DNA of 64,000 bases from Turritopsis dohrnii (GCA_027922465.2 BQMF02000164.1:675101-739100), one strand, 5' to 3'; shown: positions 14,101-24,651, counted from the stretch's first letter. Numbers and translations are program-made. The notes: generated from the sequence alone by a model not told the origin.

Positions 14101-16428
14101 TCTGTGTTATGTTGTTAGGTCGAAAACATAAGGTTTCCGCAAGAACAAGGTCGCATGAAAGGATTTGGATACGCAGAATTTTACGACCTTGAAGAATTGA
14201 AATCAGCACTTGCGCTTAGTGACGAAGTAAGGTTTTTTTTTTTGTTATATATGACATATATACATCCTCTATGCCTTTCTTTTAATATAATTTCCTTTTT
14301 AAGGATGAAAAACTATCGTCGTTTTCTTCCTTTCTCATTACGATGTTATCTCTTTTGAAGCTATATTCTGTAAACCTTACCTAGAAAATTCGTAACCGGT
14401 CTATACGAGTTGATATTGCGGGGCAGAACATGAAGGACGGTCGTGGCGGTCGAGGTGAATACGAAATATCCATGCCTCTATTTTTGCTCTAGTAATGAGG
14501 ATATGTTTATTACTTTAAAAATGCTGTCTTTCAGGTGGTTTTGATGATAAAACATCCGGAGACTGGAGACGAGACGAAATGGGCCAATCACAAGGCGGTG
14601 GGATGCGTGATAGAGGAGGTCGAGACGACAGGAGGTATGTTGTTTTCTAGCTACCTATTGTTGATATTGTACTTGTCTTCGGAGAGAGGTTTGAGGTGAG
14701 CTGGTTAAAGCAACGTTTCAAAAGTCGCTCCGAAGGGCAAGCACCACTTCTAAGTGTGGTTGTACCTTCTTTATGAGATCTGCAGCGGTTTAAATTCTAC
14801 AAGTATTCTATCAAATCCTATCAGCTGAAGAGGTTGTACTGGGTAAATGTTGATAAATGAAAAAATCGAACTCTGATAACTCGAATGCCTGATAATCGAA
14901 CACCTATTTTTCGTCCCCTGTTAGTTTTCGACTTATTAGACTGCCACTGTTATATGTTGTCTTAAATGCCTTTCCATCATTATTTCTTACTGTAGAGATG
15001 GTGGTTTCCGTCGAGCTACAGGTCCAGCAGATACAGATGAATGTTGGCGAAGAGAAGACCCAGCTCCACCAAATTCTAACGGATTAGGACATGATGACAG
15101 AGGCTTTCGAGGCCGAGATGATAATTGGGGTGACCGTGGTGGTTTCCGGAATGATCGTTATAGGGACAATCCCCGTGGCTTCAGGGACGATGCTCGCGGT
15201 GGATTCAGAGATGACCCTCGCGGTGGCTTTAGGGACGATCCTCGCGGTGGCTACAGAGATGATCCTCGCAGTGGCTACAGAGATGATCCTCGCAGTGGCT
15301 ACAGAGATGACCCTCGCGGTGGCTACAGAGATGACCCTCGCGGTGGCTACAGAGATGACCCTCGCGGTGGCTACAGAGATGATCCTCGTGGTGGCTTTAG
15401 AGACGATCGCAACAGAAATGGCTACAGGAATGAGAGAAGTGGTTTTAATGACAGCAGAGGTAACTACCGAAATGATCGAGCAGGTGATAGCGGAGGTTGT
15501 TAATGTTGTTCTTTTCGTTTTAATGGTCAGGATTTTTTTGAAGAGGTTGTTCTGTCTAATGAAGCAAATCCTTTTTTTTACTTCATGAAGATGTTCCGAG
15601 AGAAAGGCCTAAGCTCAACCTTAAACCACGAACAAGTGACAATCAAGAAGAAACAGCAGCTGGTCGCACCACACAAAGCTCAATTTTCGGTGGAGCACGT
15701 CCGGTTGATACTGCAGCGAAGGAGCGCCAAATCGAAGAGAAGCTGATGCAAATGACAGACAAGGGTAAGGACCGGCAACGTGGCGCGGAAGATTCTGAAG
15801 AGGTGGTTTCCAGCATAAAGGATAGCTATGCGGAACAAAACGAGCCCGACACGGTGGATAATTGGAGGGACGAAAATCCTCGTCAGGATAAAACTCGTGT
15901 AATGAGGCCAGGTTTGGTGAAAGATTCCGGAAAACAAGAGAAGCAAGTCGCAACGCCGCCCCGGAAGACTGAGGATAGAGGGCGTGGGCGTGGAAGTCGA
16001 CCTTCAGCGGGTCGTGGAAAGTCACCTAATGACAGGCGGCAGAAGGATGGTGCTAATTTACCACCCAAGTACGAAGAACCAGCGAAACCGGTATGGCCTT
16101 CCTTGCGATGTGTTTTTGTTTTTTTTGCCCGTGTGTTTCCATGAGAACAGTGTTCAAGAAGTACAAGTTGATGCTTTGCGAATTGTTTTTGTTGGGTTTT
16201 TTTGTTGTTTTTTTTTTGCGCCCCTTTATCTTGTGCTCTGTAAAGGAGCTTCAGTTTTATGAATGTGTCAACATCTTCGCACTGTATAATCATCATAAAT
16301 TTCATTCGTTGTTCCATCAGGACTTCGTGCAGTCGAGCAAGTTCGCTGCGTTAGGATTAGAAGACGACGACGACGAAGAAGAACAAGAAGAAACGAGCGG
16401 CGAACTCGTTGCTGTCGGCGACGAATAA
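5153..16428 (+). CDS. EIF4B: Eukaryotic translation initiation factor 4B, nine coding exons
   Basis: Coding exons are 5153-5165, 13610-13735, 13848-14041, 14119-14226, 14385-14454, 14535-14634, 14996 to 15483 or 15495, 15591-16090 and 16321-16428; all phases agree, for about 570 residues. The N-terminus reads MAATGGGKKG, then KKKKGQTVPLTAFL and a SWAD acidic patch, as in vertebrate eIF4B. An RRM follows (RNP2 FLGNLPFD in exon 3, RNP1 KGFGYAEF in exon 4), then an Arg/Asp/Gly-rich DRYG-like region with about ten RGGYRDDP-type units. Exon 8 has the conserved KLNLKPR and SSIFGGARPVDTAAKER block, and the C-terminus ends SKFAALGLED plus an acidic tail. eIF4B stimulates the eIF4A helicase during 43S recruitment. 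The start ATG at 5153 has good context (AAGATGG) and a CAG|GTAAAG donor. Exon 7 has two in-phase donors (15484 or 15496). Confidence 0.95.
7437..7858. mobile_element. MITE with AGCTTTTTTCACATGCACGTA ends
   Basis: The terminal inverted repeats are at 7437-7457 and about 7837-7856 (GTGCATGTGAAAAAAGCT). A second long inverted repeat inside (7553-7606) has about 26-bp arms built on CTTACGACGATTT, giving a stable hairpin. The ORF on its minus strand (7320-7547) reads through repeat sequence and is not a gene. Confidence 0.75.
8571..8688 (-). CDS. Orphan exon, one hydrophobic segment (hypothetical)
   Basis: On the minus strand a pyrimidine-rich TTTTTCCAG acceptor precedes a 118-nt open exon that ends at an AAAA|GTAAGG donor. 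It encodes about 39 residues beginning IALSVLIKALAEVPVRAM, then a small hydrophobic stretch ending VTLQK. It lies inside eIF4B intron 1 on the opposite strand. With 12703-12772 it may mark a nested minus-strand gene, but the two do not join in phase, so an exon between them would be needed. A complex I B14.7/NDUFA11-like membrane subunit is a weak guess only. Confidence 0.35.
9527..9857. mobile_element. MITE with ACCGTATTTCCTCTAATAAACGC ends
   Basis: The left end (from 9527) and right end (to 9857, TTTATTAGAGGAAAACGGTAT) are inverted copies. Further AATAAACGCC and GGCGTTTAT blocks recur inside (9590-9612, 9740-9830). The terminal sequence resembles the ends of the separate element at 30489-31015. 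Confidence 0.75.
9919..11205. mobile_element. Non-autonomous hAT-like transposon with nested insertion
   Basis: CAGGGTTCCCAC at 9919-9930 is the inverse of GTGGGAACCCTG at 11194-11205, with CCTCAAATCTCCTC repeats next to both ends. The flanks share AATAA on both sides, a short target-site match. CAGGG ends with subterminal repeats are typical of hAT-type elements. A minus-strand ORF (11122-10817, about 100 residues) has a helix-turn-helix-like stretch (LLFEIPESTVSTWEQNL) and may be a transposase remnant. A second element sits at 10049-10501. Confidence 0.7.
10049..10501. mobile_element. MITE nested in the hAT-like element
   Basis: The terminal inverted repeat is GC(T)10ATAAGAAC on the left and GTTCTTATA(A)10GC on the right. 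Many internal AAATAAGAACA and GAGCCT(G/C)A repeats are present, and there is no ORF. Confidence 0.65.
11679..12439. mobile_element. hAT-like MITE with CAGCCCTCTGAATT ends
   Basis: CAGCCCTCTGAATT at 11679-11692 and AATTCAGAGGGCTG at 12426-12439 are exact inverted ends. ATGATC flanks both (11673-11678 and 12440-12445), a target duplication. Subterminal GACGGCA/TGCCGTC repeats occur at both ends. The centre is AT-rich and non-coding. A fragment of the same family lies at 4099-4136. Confidence 0.85.
12703..12772 (-). CDS. Orphan exon (hypothetical)
   Basis: This minus-strand segment lies between a CAGCAG acceptor and an AAAAAAG|GTAAAT donor. It encodes about 23 residues (YKELNYEGALPKYSD, then ITTGLHKK). 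An open frame continues past the donor to 12482 and includes LTFLAVPEKGNGCEKGG, so the donor could be false. It lies inside eIF4B intron 1. No family is recognised with confidence. Confidence 0.3.
15170..15410 (+). repeat. 24-bp coding tandem repeat in eIF4B exon 7
   Basis: About ten units of GGTGGCTACAGAGATGACCC type encode (R)GG(Y/F)RDDPR. Several neighbouring units are almost identical, which points to recent unit duplication. This is the equivalent of the DRYG-rich self-association region of eIF4B. Confidence 0.9.
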
Positions 16429-16935
16429 ACTTGTCGTATGTTTTTCTGGTCAATAATTTTTGGAAATCAACTGGTTGCGTGGACTCGCGAAGGATTTTTT
16501 TCGAGAGACGACGGATCCAAAGGGTTTTGAGCCTGGGTTTTATTGTGACAGGGTGCTTTGCGGCTTACGTGAGCACGTAATGGAGACGGCGGGAAAAATT
16601 GACTTGGTGGACTTTTATGAGTTGTTAAAAATCGTGATTATGTTCGTGAATAGTGACTCTCCGTTCGTTTCTTGTTCGTTTATTTTACTGTATAATTTAT
16701 TTGCTTTCAACATTTTTAATATAATCTCTCATATTGGTGTCTTCCTAAACTTTTTGTTGTTTCTTTCTGTCTGATTTGTTTTGTTGACGGTTTCTTCTGT
16801 GTGAGATATTGTCATTGGAAGGACGTTGGTCCGTCCATTCATTTTCTGCGAAAAATTGCTTTTGGAAAGACAGTTCATCCATTCATTCAGTATTATATGT
16901 ATTTATAAATACTATTTTGGAATAAATAAATAAAA
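16429..16935 (+). other. eIF4B 3' untranslated region
   Basis: Non-coding, T-rich sequence follows the TAA at 16426-16428 and runs to overlapping AATAAA signals near 16920-16932. The ORF at 16460-16774 is judged chance. Confidence 0.6.
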
Positions 16936-17054
16936 CTTACCTACGATTTTCAAATTTTGTCAAGGATTTAATTCGGTTTTGTCGGAGATGATCATTCAAC
17001 CCCGCCTCTTTTTCAACTTTTTCCAGTGAGTCCGACAGAGTGTACTTATCTGGC

Positions 17055-17177
17055 AACCCAATGCACAAAATCGTCTAAAAGTCACTGCGGTAAAGAGCAT
17101 TGCTAATGAAATAGTATTTATATTTTTTATAGAAATGTACTCCTTCGCAGTGATTTTCGACTCGTATTTCCACTGAC
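17055..17177. repeat. CCCACTGGG-type MITE, diverged copy
   Basis: A diverged copy of a palindromic family of about 120 bp. It keeps the GTCACTGCGGTAAAGAGCATT arm and the opposing ACTCCTTCGCAGTGA arm around an ATATTTTTTATAGAAAT core. Confidence 0.55.
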
Positions 17178-17459
17178 AAGATGCGACATTCATGGTTGAA
17201 ACACTTATTATTTTTATTCGAAAGAAGGAACCAATAAGTAATATATATTGGTCGTTTCGAGTACACGGATAGGAACTTTGGGTTCGTGACCACCCTCAAA
17301 ATTACTAAAAACAAACACAAGGGAAAAGTATTGTCAACAGCCATGACAGTAACATCACTAACTTGTTGAAAGGCCTTATTCGTTATATTATGAGTCAAAT
17401 AAGGCCAATGTGAGGGGATAATTTCTTTTGTGCAAGTGCTATATTATTCGTAAATATAG

Positions 17460-17672
17460 AACGTTCTCGAATTTCTGATCTAACATTGAATTAAGGCCGA
17501 GTTTCATGCAATTGATTGTTTCTCTGATTTCAGTACTTTATAAGTTAATAGTAGTCTCTGTTATTGCTAAGCCCGTTCCAATCGTTAAAAGAAGTTTTTT
17601 TATTAAAAGCGAGCTAAAGGCATGATGACTCAGCCACAATGTTGCGTTTAAACATAAATTCGGGAAAAGTTC
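17460..17672. repeat. MITE with TTCCCGAATTTC-type ends
   Basis: The left end is degenerate (CTCGAATTTCTGATCTAACATTG). The right end is clear (TTTAAACATAAATTCGGGAAAAG, to about 17668). GGCCGAGTTTCATGC and ACTTTATAAGTTAATAGTAG match the copies at 30633-30862 and 63088-63318. Confidence 0.6.
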
Positions 17673-17787
17673 ATTGGAAAGCTACATAGATTACATAAAG
17701 TTGGGTTTTTTGGTGTGGAAGGAATAAATTTCAAAGCGCCGCTCTCTCTCCTCAACGATTCCAACGAAACACGTGGTTTTGACACAG

Positions 17788-17952
17788 AACGAATTCATGA
17801 TGGCTGTAGATTTTTCCGTTGTGGCAAAATCCATTCATTTCGTCGTAAGCGTGACCGTTACAGTAATTGGTTTTGGATTGAACTCGGCCATTGTTGCAGC
17901 TTTGCTGGAACATGTTATACGTCGAAGTCCTGTAACATCAGATAAAAGTATC
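17788..17952 (+). CDS. Candidate exon with one transmembrane helix (hypothetical)
   Basis: A GACACAG acceptor and a strong TC|GTGAGTAAAT donor bound an open segment. It encodes about 55 residues with a hydrophobic helix (HFVVSVTVTVIGFGLN, then AIVAALLEHVIRR). An ATG pair lies inside (17799 and 17802), so it could also be a first exon. No partner exon or family was recognised. Confidence 0.35.
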
Positions 17953-17995
17953 GTGAGTAAATAGAAAACAAGAATGTTGGCTTTTCTAACACAGA

Positions 17996-18118
17996 CAGTG
18001 GGCAATTTTGTTGAAAATCACTGCGAGGAAGTGAATTTTTATAGAATGAAATATACACACTATTTCAATAAAGATGCTCTTCAATGCAGTGACTTTTAAC
18101 CTTTTTGCTGGCTGGGTG
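17996..18118. repeat. CCCACTGGG-type MITE
   Basis: CAGTGGGCAATTTTGTTGAAAATCACTGCGA on the left faces a GCAGTGACTTTTAAC end followed by GGCTGGGTG on the right, with TTTCAATAAAGATGCTCTTC between. Confidence 0.65.
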
Positions 18119-18745
18119 ACTACTGACTAATATTATTTCTATAGCTTCTATCTCAGCAACTTACGCATTATCCACAGAACCATGTTTGACCAAAGCGAGG
18201 CCACTATCTAACTAGAAGGTTGGTACTCATTTTTCACCGAATGGGAATGAGGTGTGAAGATACAACGCGTCTAACTTTGAAACACGTCCTCCTGTTTTTA
18301 GCAGCGAAAAACAAGTTAACAACTGGAAATATGTGTTCCATAGATACCATGGATACTGCCTCTTTCTTACTTCTTAGCTTAAACACTAACGGGTTGACGC
18401 GTTGTATGTTTCACCTAAACCATTATATTTATTGTATACCTTTTTAGGCCGATTTATTTTTGCGTCAGTAAAATTTTGCGAAAATGGATGAACACGGATT
18501 TAGCGCAATCTAATTTTAGCGAATGACCGCTTAATTAGCGAGTGCGAAATTACGGAGAATTGCCAGAAGGTAAAAAAAAAATTTAGCAAAAATATGCTCA
18601 TTCGCTACATTCGCTAAATTAAGGTGATGCAAAAAAAGGTAAGTTGCTGAGAGACAACTTGCGTTAATTTTCATCAAGCTATAACAAAAGGATGACAGGA
18701 CGAGGTACTTATAAATAGAATTCGCAAAGCTTAATTTAGACTTAC

Positions 18746-19282
18746 CCACAACATCTGTGAAATGGTTGCCTCCCAAATAAGACTCCATTACAGCACATCT
18801 GAGCTTGAGGGTCCATCATCATACTACCGCCTGTGAGAAAGATATTTTTACTGTAAGTATTTCCAATGGGAAAAATCGTCGTAGAGTCGCTGCGATGAAG
18901 AGCATTTTCATTGAAATAGTATATATATTGCTATAGAAACACACTCTTTCGCAATGGTTTTGCAACAAATTTTCCCACTGGGTTAGACCTACAAATAGAG
19001 GCTTAAATCCCAAGAAAAGTGATACGTGCAAAATTAGTCATAACCTTTGTGGATTTCTACAAGTCTACCCTTAATCGTTCGGAGTAAATTAATGTATCTC
19101 TTCATCGAGAAAACACTTATTTGAAAAGTGCAGATGATGCTCCAAAAACTTGCTGAGAAGGCGTTATTGAAGTAGTATGAAAACAGGGCGTTATAAACGA
19201 ATGTACAGAAACATTGAGGCTTCAGCACTACTTACAGTAACTCCACAGTGAAACAAACTTTGGGTCCCAGATGTTATGCCAG

Positions 19283-19338
<56 letters not shown>

Positions 19339-19542
19339 ATTATTGTTATTGTTGTTGTTATTGTTGTTGTTATTGTTGTTGTTATTGTTGTTGTTGTTTA
19401 CTGGAGCAGGTGTTGTTGTAGTTGTTGTTGTAGTCGTCCTCCGTCTTCTTCTACGCCCGCGCACACGAAGCCATAAACCAGATGCCTCACAGATAAACAA
19501 CGCCAAGACAAGAGCAATGAATAAAACTTTTATTTTTGCCAT
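18746..19542 (-). CDS. Galaxin-like secreted protein with poly-Asn tract (5' exons)
   Basis: Exon 1 is 19542-19236: an ATG, then MAKIKVLFIALVLALFICEA, a clear signal peptide. A basic RRRRRR patch, nine Thr, PAPV and an Asn run of about 40 follow, then a WHNIWDPKFV stretch. A T|GTAAGT donor leads to exon 2 at 18830-18746. Exon 2 starts CGSMMMDPQAQMCC and ends with CCG and a GG|GTAAGT donor. Both exon ends use the same phases and lengths (85 nt for exon 2) as the plus-strand gene at 21012, so this is a head-to-head paralogue. CCG/YN Cys patterns are those of galaxin, first known from coral skeleton matrix. The final exon was not found downstream, so the gene may be incomplete or its last exon is diverged. 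Confidence 0.75.
18866..18985. repeat. CCCACTGGG-type MITE
   Basis: Left CCAATGGGAAAAATCGTCGTAGAG and right TTGCAACAAATTTTCCCACTGGG are inverted ends. The AGAGCATTTTCATTGAAAT core matches the other copies. It lies just 5' (in gene sense) of galaxin-like exon 2. Confidence 0.65.
19282..19398. repeat. (GTT)n trinucleotide tract coding poly-Asn
   Basis: About 117 bp of GTT with scattered ATT variants. On the minus strand it reads AAC/AAT (Asn) within galaxin-like exon 1. The Leu- and Val-rich plus-strand ORFs here are shadows. Confidence 0.95.
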
Positions 19543-20599
19543 GTTGATCTGAAACGATAACAATTGAATTATGTTTTAGCAAAAAATCTTCCAATACAAT
19601 TTTGACATTAAAGTTAGGCTTGTCAATCAAAATTACATATAACGTTGACCTATGGAAAAATATAATGGTAGGTTTATTTCGGTAAGTCAGTATAAAATAA
19701 ATATACATTCAACTAGATGTTAAATTCGATTGGCTTTGGACAGCCACTAGCTGAGAACAAATCATTTTTCTCCCTGATGAATCACCAATAAGAAAGATTA
19801 CGACATCTCCACCAATTACTGCTTGCAACACCTCCACCAATCACCGCCTTCTGTACATAACTAGCAAACTTGTCAGTACATTACAAGTTTGAAGGGTGTA
19901 GCCCAAATCTCGATGATTCAAACAAATTTAAGAAGGTCTTCACCATGAGTTTTCTTAAACATGTACAGATTAAAAAGATTAAGCGTTAAAAAGGTAGCTC
20001 TTTTTTGTAGAAAAAAAAAGAAAGAAAATTCACTAACGTGAGTGATGTTTAAGTGCGGCAATAAAACTATAATTCCTATTCAACTCTATTGCTACACGAC
20101 AGAAGTATTAAGATGTTTTTGTATAACTTTGCTAATTCATTCGAAAAATTACTTGATTAAATTTTTGAAGTTGCCATGACATAAGATGTAGAAACGCATT
20201 TTCATACTTAAGTAATATCCTTTTTGTTGTGTAGTTTGCAGTAACACCATAACTAATATTATTCCGGATACATTTATTGTTCTTGCGAAATATACCGCGT
20301 TTGCCATTTAGTGATACAATGGATTTAATATCAGTCGTGATTTTGTCTTCCCCTGGTTTTTTTAATAAGCTTGGTGAGCGCTAAATCTTTATTCAGGAAG
20401 CTTTTATTTTATTCATAAAGGGTAGATCAAAGGTTCTTTTTACCTTCCGAATGAACACCTAGGTGGCTTCATTTTGATGGCGAAATTTAGCCTTTCACCA
20501 GGGCGTACAGAGGCTTTGTTCATTTTTGTCAAGCATTCAAAAATACATGAAGAAATGAAAAAAAATAGTACTCCTTGAATAAAAACTCTTAACCAGTTA

Positions 20600-20684
20600 G
20601 CAAGATCACTGTGAAGAACATCCTTTTATAAAAATTCACTCCTTCACATTTGTTTTTCAACAAATCTTCCCACTGGATAATCGT
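20600..20684. repeat. Partial CCCACTGGG-type MITE
   Basis: It holds the AAGATCACTGTGAAGAACATC arm, the TTCACTCCTTCACAT arm, and a TTTTTCAACAAATCTTCCCACTGG terminus. Confidence 0.5.
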
Positions 20685-20944
20685 TCCCGTCGTCCGTTGC
20701 ATGTTATTGTAACAGAAAGGTTTAAGGGATATTTCCCTTTTGGAATTTCAGATTTAAATGTGAGAACTGAACACGTGACAAATAAAGCGTAAAAATACAA
20801 ACTTCTGACAGGTTATTAGCTTGAGATTGAAATATCATAATCATTTGTTTAGCAAGGGTTGAATGCGTGAGTTAAATGCAGCCTTCCATTGTAACGTTTT
20901 TATGTTACCTTTTAGATGACTTACTTGAAAAAAAAATTTTTCTG

Positions 20945-20952
20945 TATAAATA
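20945..20952 (+). promoter_or_regulatory. TATA box of the plus-strand galaxin-like gene
   Basis: TATAAATA lies 60-67 bp before the ATG at 21012. A start about 30 bp downstream would give a leader of roughly 35-40 nt ending AACACTGAAAG. Confidence 0.6.
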
Positions 20953-21011
20953 GATGGTTTGATTGTTATCAAAGTTCTCGTTTCGTGAAGTTGGAAGACT
21001 AACACTGAAAG

Positions 21012-22320
21012 ATGATGGCTACAAAATTCTTGATGCTCTTAGTGGCATCACTGATGTTAATAAGTACTGCAAGTTGCAATAACAACAACAATAACAATAA
21101 CAACAACAACAACAACAATAATAACAACAACAACAACAATAACAACAACAATAACAACAACCACAACTACAACGTCAACGAAGGATGGTGGTTGCCATAT
21201 ACAGGAGCTCTCTTTGCTTACTGTAAGCTATCACTTTATTCTCTTTGAATTTGCCTCACGAACAAGTTCAATGGCTTCAAAATTGAACTGATAATTGAAT
21301 TCTCTTTCACTCTTATTTCAGGTGGCCAGACTATGATTGATCCGTATGCAGAAATGTGTTGTGGAAATGTTGCGCACGTCCGCGAACCATTTAAGAGATG
21401 TTGTGGGTAAGTTACATTATTTTCTAGTTCAACACTTTTATGTTATACCTTTTTCTTGCTTTAGTTAGATAGCAAAGGTTGATCAAAAATGTAAAGTGAA
21501 ATTGTACCTTATCGGGGATAATTTCGTCGGGGAAAATTTTCGTCGGGGAAAATTTTCGTCGGGGAAAATTTCGTCACTTTTTACACTTTTTTTCACTGCA
21601 AAATTTTCAAATGCAAATACTTTCTCATAAATTTCACTTTTTCAAAAATTTTCGTCACGAAGCAAATATTTTGTCACTTTTCCCTAGCAAATTTCCCTAG
21701 TAAATCTGATCTTAGTTATAATCAGATTTTTGATGTAATTCTTTATTAAACTTTATTAAAGTTTATATTTTTGTAACGTGACAGATTCAAGTTGTCGAAG
21801 AAATGAAACGTGAATTATAATCACTTTCTCAAATGCTTTTTGTGTGAGAATGACATTTTCTCTCTCTTAATTTTATAACTATCCCAAAAGGACCTTCTTA
21901 GGAGGTTAAGTTTTTGGTCCTATTTAGTCCCTGGGATCCCAAGAACGTACAGAGGACGTGACTTTCCCCTTGTGAAAATTATAAAACCGTGAAAAGATAT
22001 GTTCTTTCTATGGTTACTGCCTTATCTTTTATAACTTAGATATTTATTTCTTTATTTTATTTCTTTACTTTCGAGATTCAAGGATCTCTTTCTGATATTA
22101 ATTTTCTAAATTTCTCCTTCGTTGTTGTTTCAGAGGAAAGAGGACTTACAATCTCTTTACACAATATTGCAAAAACGGAGGAGTGTGGTCCAAAAGTTCG
22201 TCTTACCGCCGCTGTGGCAGTTCGTATTACGATCATATGAAATACTTCTGCGTCAACTCTCATCTGTACAGTCACCAAGAATTTGTGGCGTGCAACGGAC
22301 ACGTATTCAGAAAATACTGA
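21012..22320 (+). CDS. Galaxin-like secreted protein with poly-Asn tract, complete
   Basis: There are three exons: 21012-21222, 21322-21406 and 22134-22320. All have GT-AG borders and consistent phases, giving 160 residues and a TGA stop. The N-terminus is a signal peptide (KFLMLLVASLMLISTASC). About 28 Asn follow, then a WWLPYTGALFAYC segment and a Cys-rich module. In that module CGQTMIDPYAEMCC and KRCCGG precede RTYNLFTQYC, a WSKSSSYRRC stretch and further Cys. The CC and CG(x)nYN spacing is that of galaxin repeats. The protein is likely secreted, in extracellular matrix or a secretory capsule; mineralisation is known only for the coral family members. The ATG at 21015 is an alternative start. 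Its paralogue lies head-to-head at 18746-19542. Confidence 0.85.
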
Positions 22321-24280
22321 ACTGTTATTCGCCAACTTTTAGTTATTTTTCCTTTAATTTTAGCACGAGAGTGATGAAACCTAATGTAACCTTAATGCAT
22401 AGAAAAACAATCTGCAATACACAGATCTTATGTATTATTATAGAACCTTTTAATTCACAAGATAAACAGTAGAATCTCGATCACTCGAACTTTCAGCCAC
22501 TCGAACATAAAGCAACTCTTAGTAATTCGAACGATGTTTGACGTACCCTTCGGAGGATTTTTCGGGGGATTATTCATGCATAACTTCATTTTAAAAAGAA
22601 ATGGATCAGTAAACTTATGAAAGATTATGAAATAGCAACCATGTTCCCATGGCGTTTTCGCTCTGTAAAGTTTTCAAGTTAAATGCAAATGTTTTTACAG
22701 GCATTGAAACACCTTTAGCCTAAATTACACCCATATTTCCTTTCTTGACCAAATTTTGAAAATCGCTCAACTGAAAATATCACGAAAATAAACAAATCTC
22801 GGGTTTAATCGAATATCATACGCCCCAGTTTTTATGCGCCCCAGTTTTTATTGGTAAAACGTTTTTATTGTAAAAAAAATGTCGCTATTTTTGGAAATAA
22901 ACTACAGAATTTGTTGACAAATTGATCCGCAGAAATTTAGTGCAAAGTGTTTGTGACAGTATTAAACAGTATTAATTAAACAATAAATTCAAATAATTTA
23001 TTTATCCAAAATATTTTTTCTCTAAATAGATGAGTTGCTCTATACTCTGAAGCATTCATAAAAAAAGTTTTTATAATTTGTAGATGACAGGTTGACAGGT
23101 AAAGTTAGACTTTTCAAATATCTTCTTTAACTTCGTTTATTTCAAAGGTAAACATTTAAAATTTATTTCTCAATTGTATTATGGTACTGAATGACCAAAC
23201 GCCAGAACCAAAATAGCTAATAGAAATTCTTGACATTCCAATGCATTGTGGGATATCTTTCGGAACAGAAATATCTTATTTTTCATAAGTAAATTCTTCT
23301 TGAAGCAGTTTCGTCGTTTAAATGAAAAATTCTTGACGGTTAGATCGTTGAACATGGTTGTAAGCTATTACTTTTTTTCATTTCTCACATTTTTTCACCA
23401 TAAGTGTTATCTATTTCCACAAGACTGTATGTACCCTTTGGAGAACGTAGAGAAATGCGCCAGAAAAAATTCGAACGCCGGGTTTCTAAGAGACCCCGGT
23501 TTCCTTATGAATTAATTTTAAAAGTATTTTCATGTATCAGTAAGCGAAATCGGATTCAGAAATCGGATTCGGAAATTTGGAAAATTGCATTCATCTCAAT
23601 AATACTGAAAATGAACCTTCCACATTTTCTAATTCTATCAACGCATGTCAACATACGTCACGCTTATGGCTCCCGAACTTTCTGCGGAAAATTATCAAAT
23701 TCTAAACGTACCACGTTTTGGTGTCAGGACAATCCCCCACAGGAAGATTGCTGCCCCTGTAAGTAGCTCTTCAAAGCTCCTCGGAAGATTACTCCCGGGG
23801 GCAATCATTCGAGTGGCAAAGTTAGAACACACTTTTTCATTTATAACCTATCCAATGTTATCCAATATCCAAAAGGCCATAGTGAATTATGTGGTCCATG
23901 AAACAGCGAGAGGTTGCTTTATTTTAAAAAAACACTTTTTTATGAAATCATGCCATCATGATTATTGAAGTTAAATCCAGGTCTTTTCCGATTGTCATCC
24001 GACTGTCATCCGATTGTGCAAAATGATCACTACATTTCTCTGCAAACACTCAGAAACATCAGACCTTATATCGCACCAGGTTGATTCAATAAACCTAGTA
24101 TTTTTTAAAATTCTATAAAATACAAAACGGCAACGTGCCCAACCAGCACATTTACTAAAAATCCTCTGCGAAGGAGTGCATTTCTATAGAAATTTACGCA
24201 TAATTTCAATAAAAATGCTCTCCGTCACAGTGGCTTTTTGGCGATTTTTGCCCACTGGGTGTGAACATTGACGACAGAAC
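22321..24280. other. Intergenic stretch, mostly unassigned
   Basis: No confident gene. ORFs at 23404-23766 and 23645-23968 overlap. One reading ends in a Cys-rich CQDNPPQEDCC stretch just before a good CCT|GTAAGT donor (about 23760), so an exon there is possible but unproven. Repeated CACTCGAAC/ATTCGAAC words occur at 22480-22535. A MITE copy lies at 24141-24262. Confidence 0.4.
24141..24262. repeat. CCCACTGGG-type MITE, well preserved
   Basis: CCCAACCAGC on the left and TTTTTGCCCACTGGG on the right enclose two inverted arms, GCGAAGGAGTGCATTTCTAT and TGCTCTCCGTCACAGTGGC, around AATTTCAATAAA. A partial second copy follows at 24418-24486. Confidence 0.7.
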
Positions 24281-24293
24281 TGAAGCGTTTACG

Positions 24294-24412
24294 TATAAAT
24301 AGAACATTATTGCCATGGCTCTTCTTAAGAACGCTTTTCACTGATTTTTAGTTCCGGTATGTCCTTCAAGTTGCAGTGCTTTTCAGTTCTTTAGACAAAG
24401 CAACAACCCGAG
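24294..24412 (+). promoter_or_regulatory. TATA box and possible 5' non-coding exon
   Basis: TATAAATA at 24294-24301 is followed about 110 bp later by a CCGAG|GTAAGT donor at 24412/24413. The stretch between has no long open frame, so it may be the non-coding first exon of the receptor/channel gene downstream. This fits an alternative in which the tract before 24954 is a splice acceptor. Confidence 0.4.
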
Positions 24413-24574
24413 GTAAGTTTACAAGCATTTTCATAGAAATGAACTTCATCGCAGAGGATTTTTCAATATATTGCCCACTGCGTCAGTGGTTATTATTTGA
24501 AAATCTTTATACCTGCAAAAGATGATTACGAAAAGACGTCTCCTTTTGCGAATATATCACACTCTTCCCACTCA

Positions 24575-24651
24575 ACCTCGAACCCAGGGTCTCTCGCCTT
24601 TTCAATATACGGATAGCGGCTAAGGCAAGAGACCCTGGGTTCGAGGTTGCC
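24575..24651. repeat. Foldback repeat with ACCCTGGGTTCGAGGTTG arms
   Basis: CAACCTCGAACCCAGGGTCTCT(C/T)GCC and its inverse flank a TATACGGATAGCGGCTAA centre, making a hairpin of about 25 bp per arm. Relatives are at 28376-28402, 32950-33022, 35281-35350 and 35401-35455. Confidence 0.7.

Noticed and set aside
15621..16317. Minus-strand ORFs opposite eIF4B exon 8
   Set aside because: Shadows of a strongly coding, homology-supported exon on the plus strand.
16460..16774. 104-residue ORF after eIF4B
   Set aside because: It lies before the AATAAA signals of eIF4B, has no splice or domain support and reads as 3' UTR.
18131..18745. Third exon of the minus-strand galaxin-like gene
   Set aside because: I searched for the YN and Cys pattern downstream of exon 2 and found no convincing exon, so it was not annotated.
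19271..19552. Leu- and Val-rich plus-strand ORFs
   Set aside because: They are other frames of the GTT repeat that encodes poly-Asn on the minus strand within a signal-peptide gene with good splice sites.
24630..24650. GGTTCGAGG as a tRNA gene B box
   Set aside because: No A box, acceptor stem or anticodon arm is present; it is the arm of a dispersed foldback repeat.
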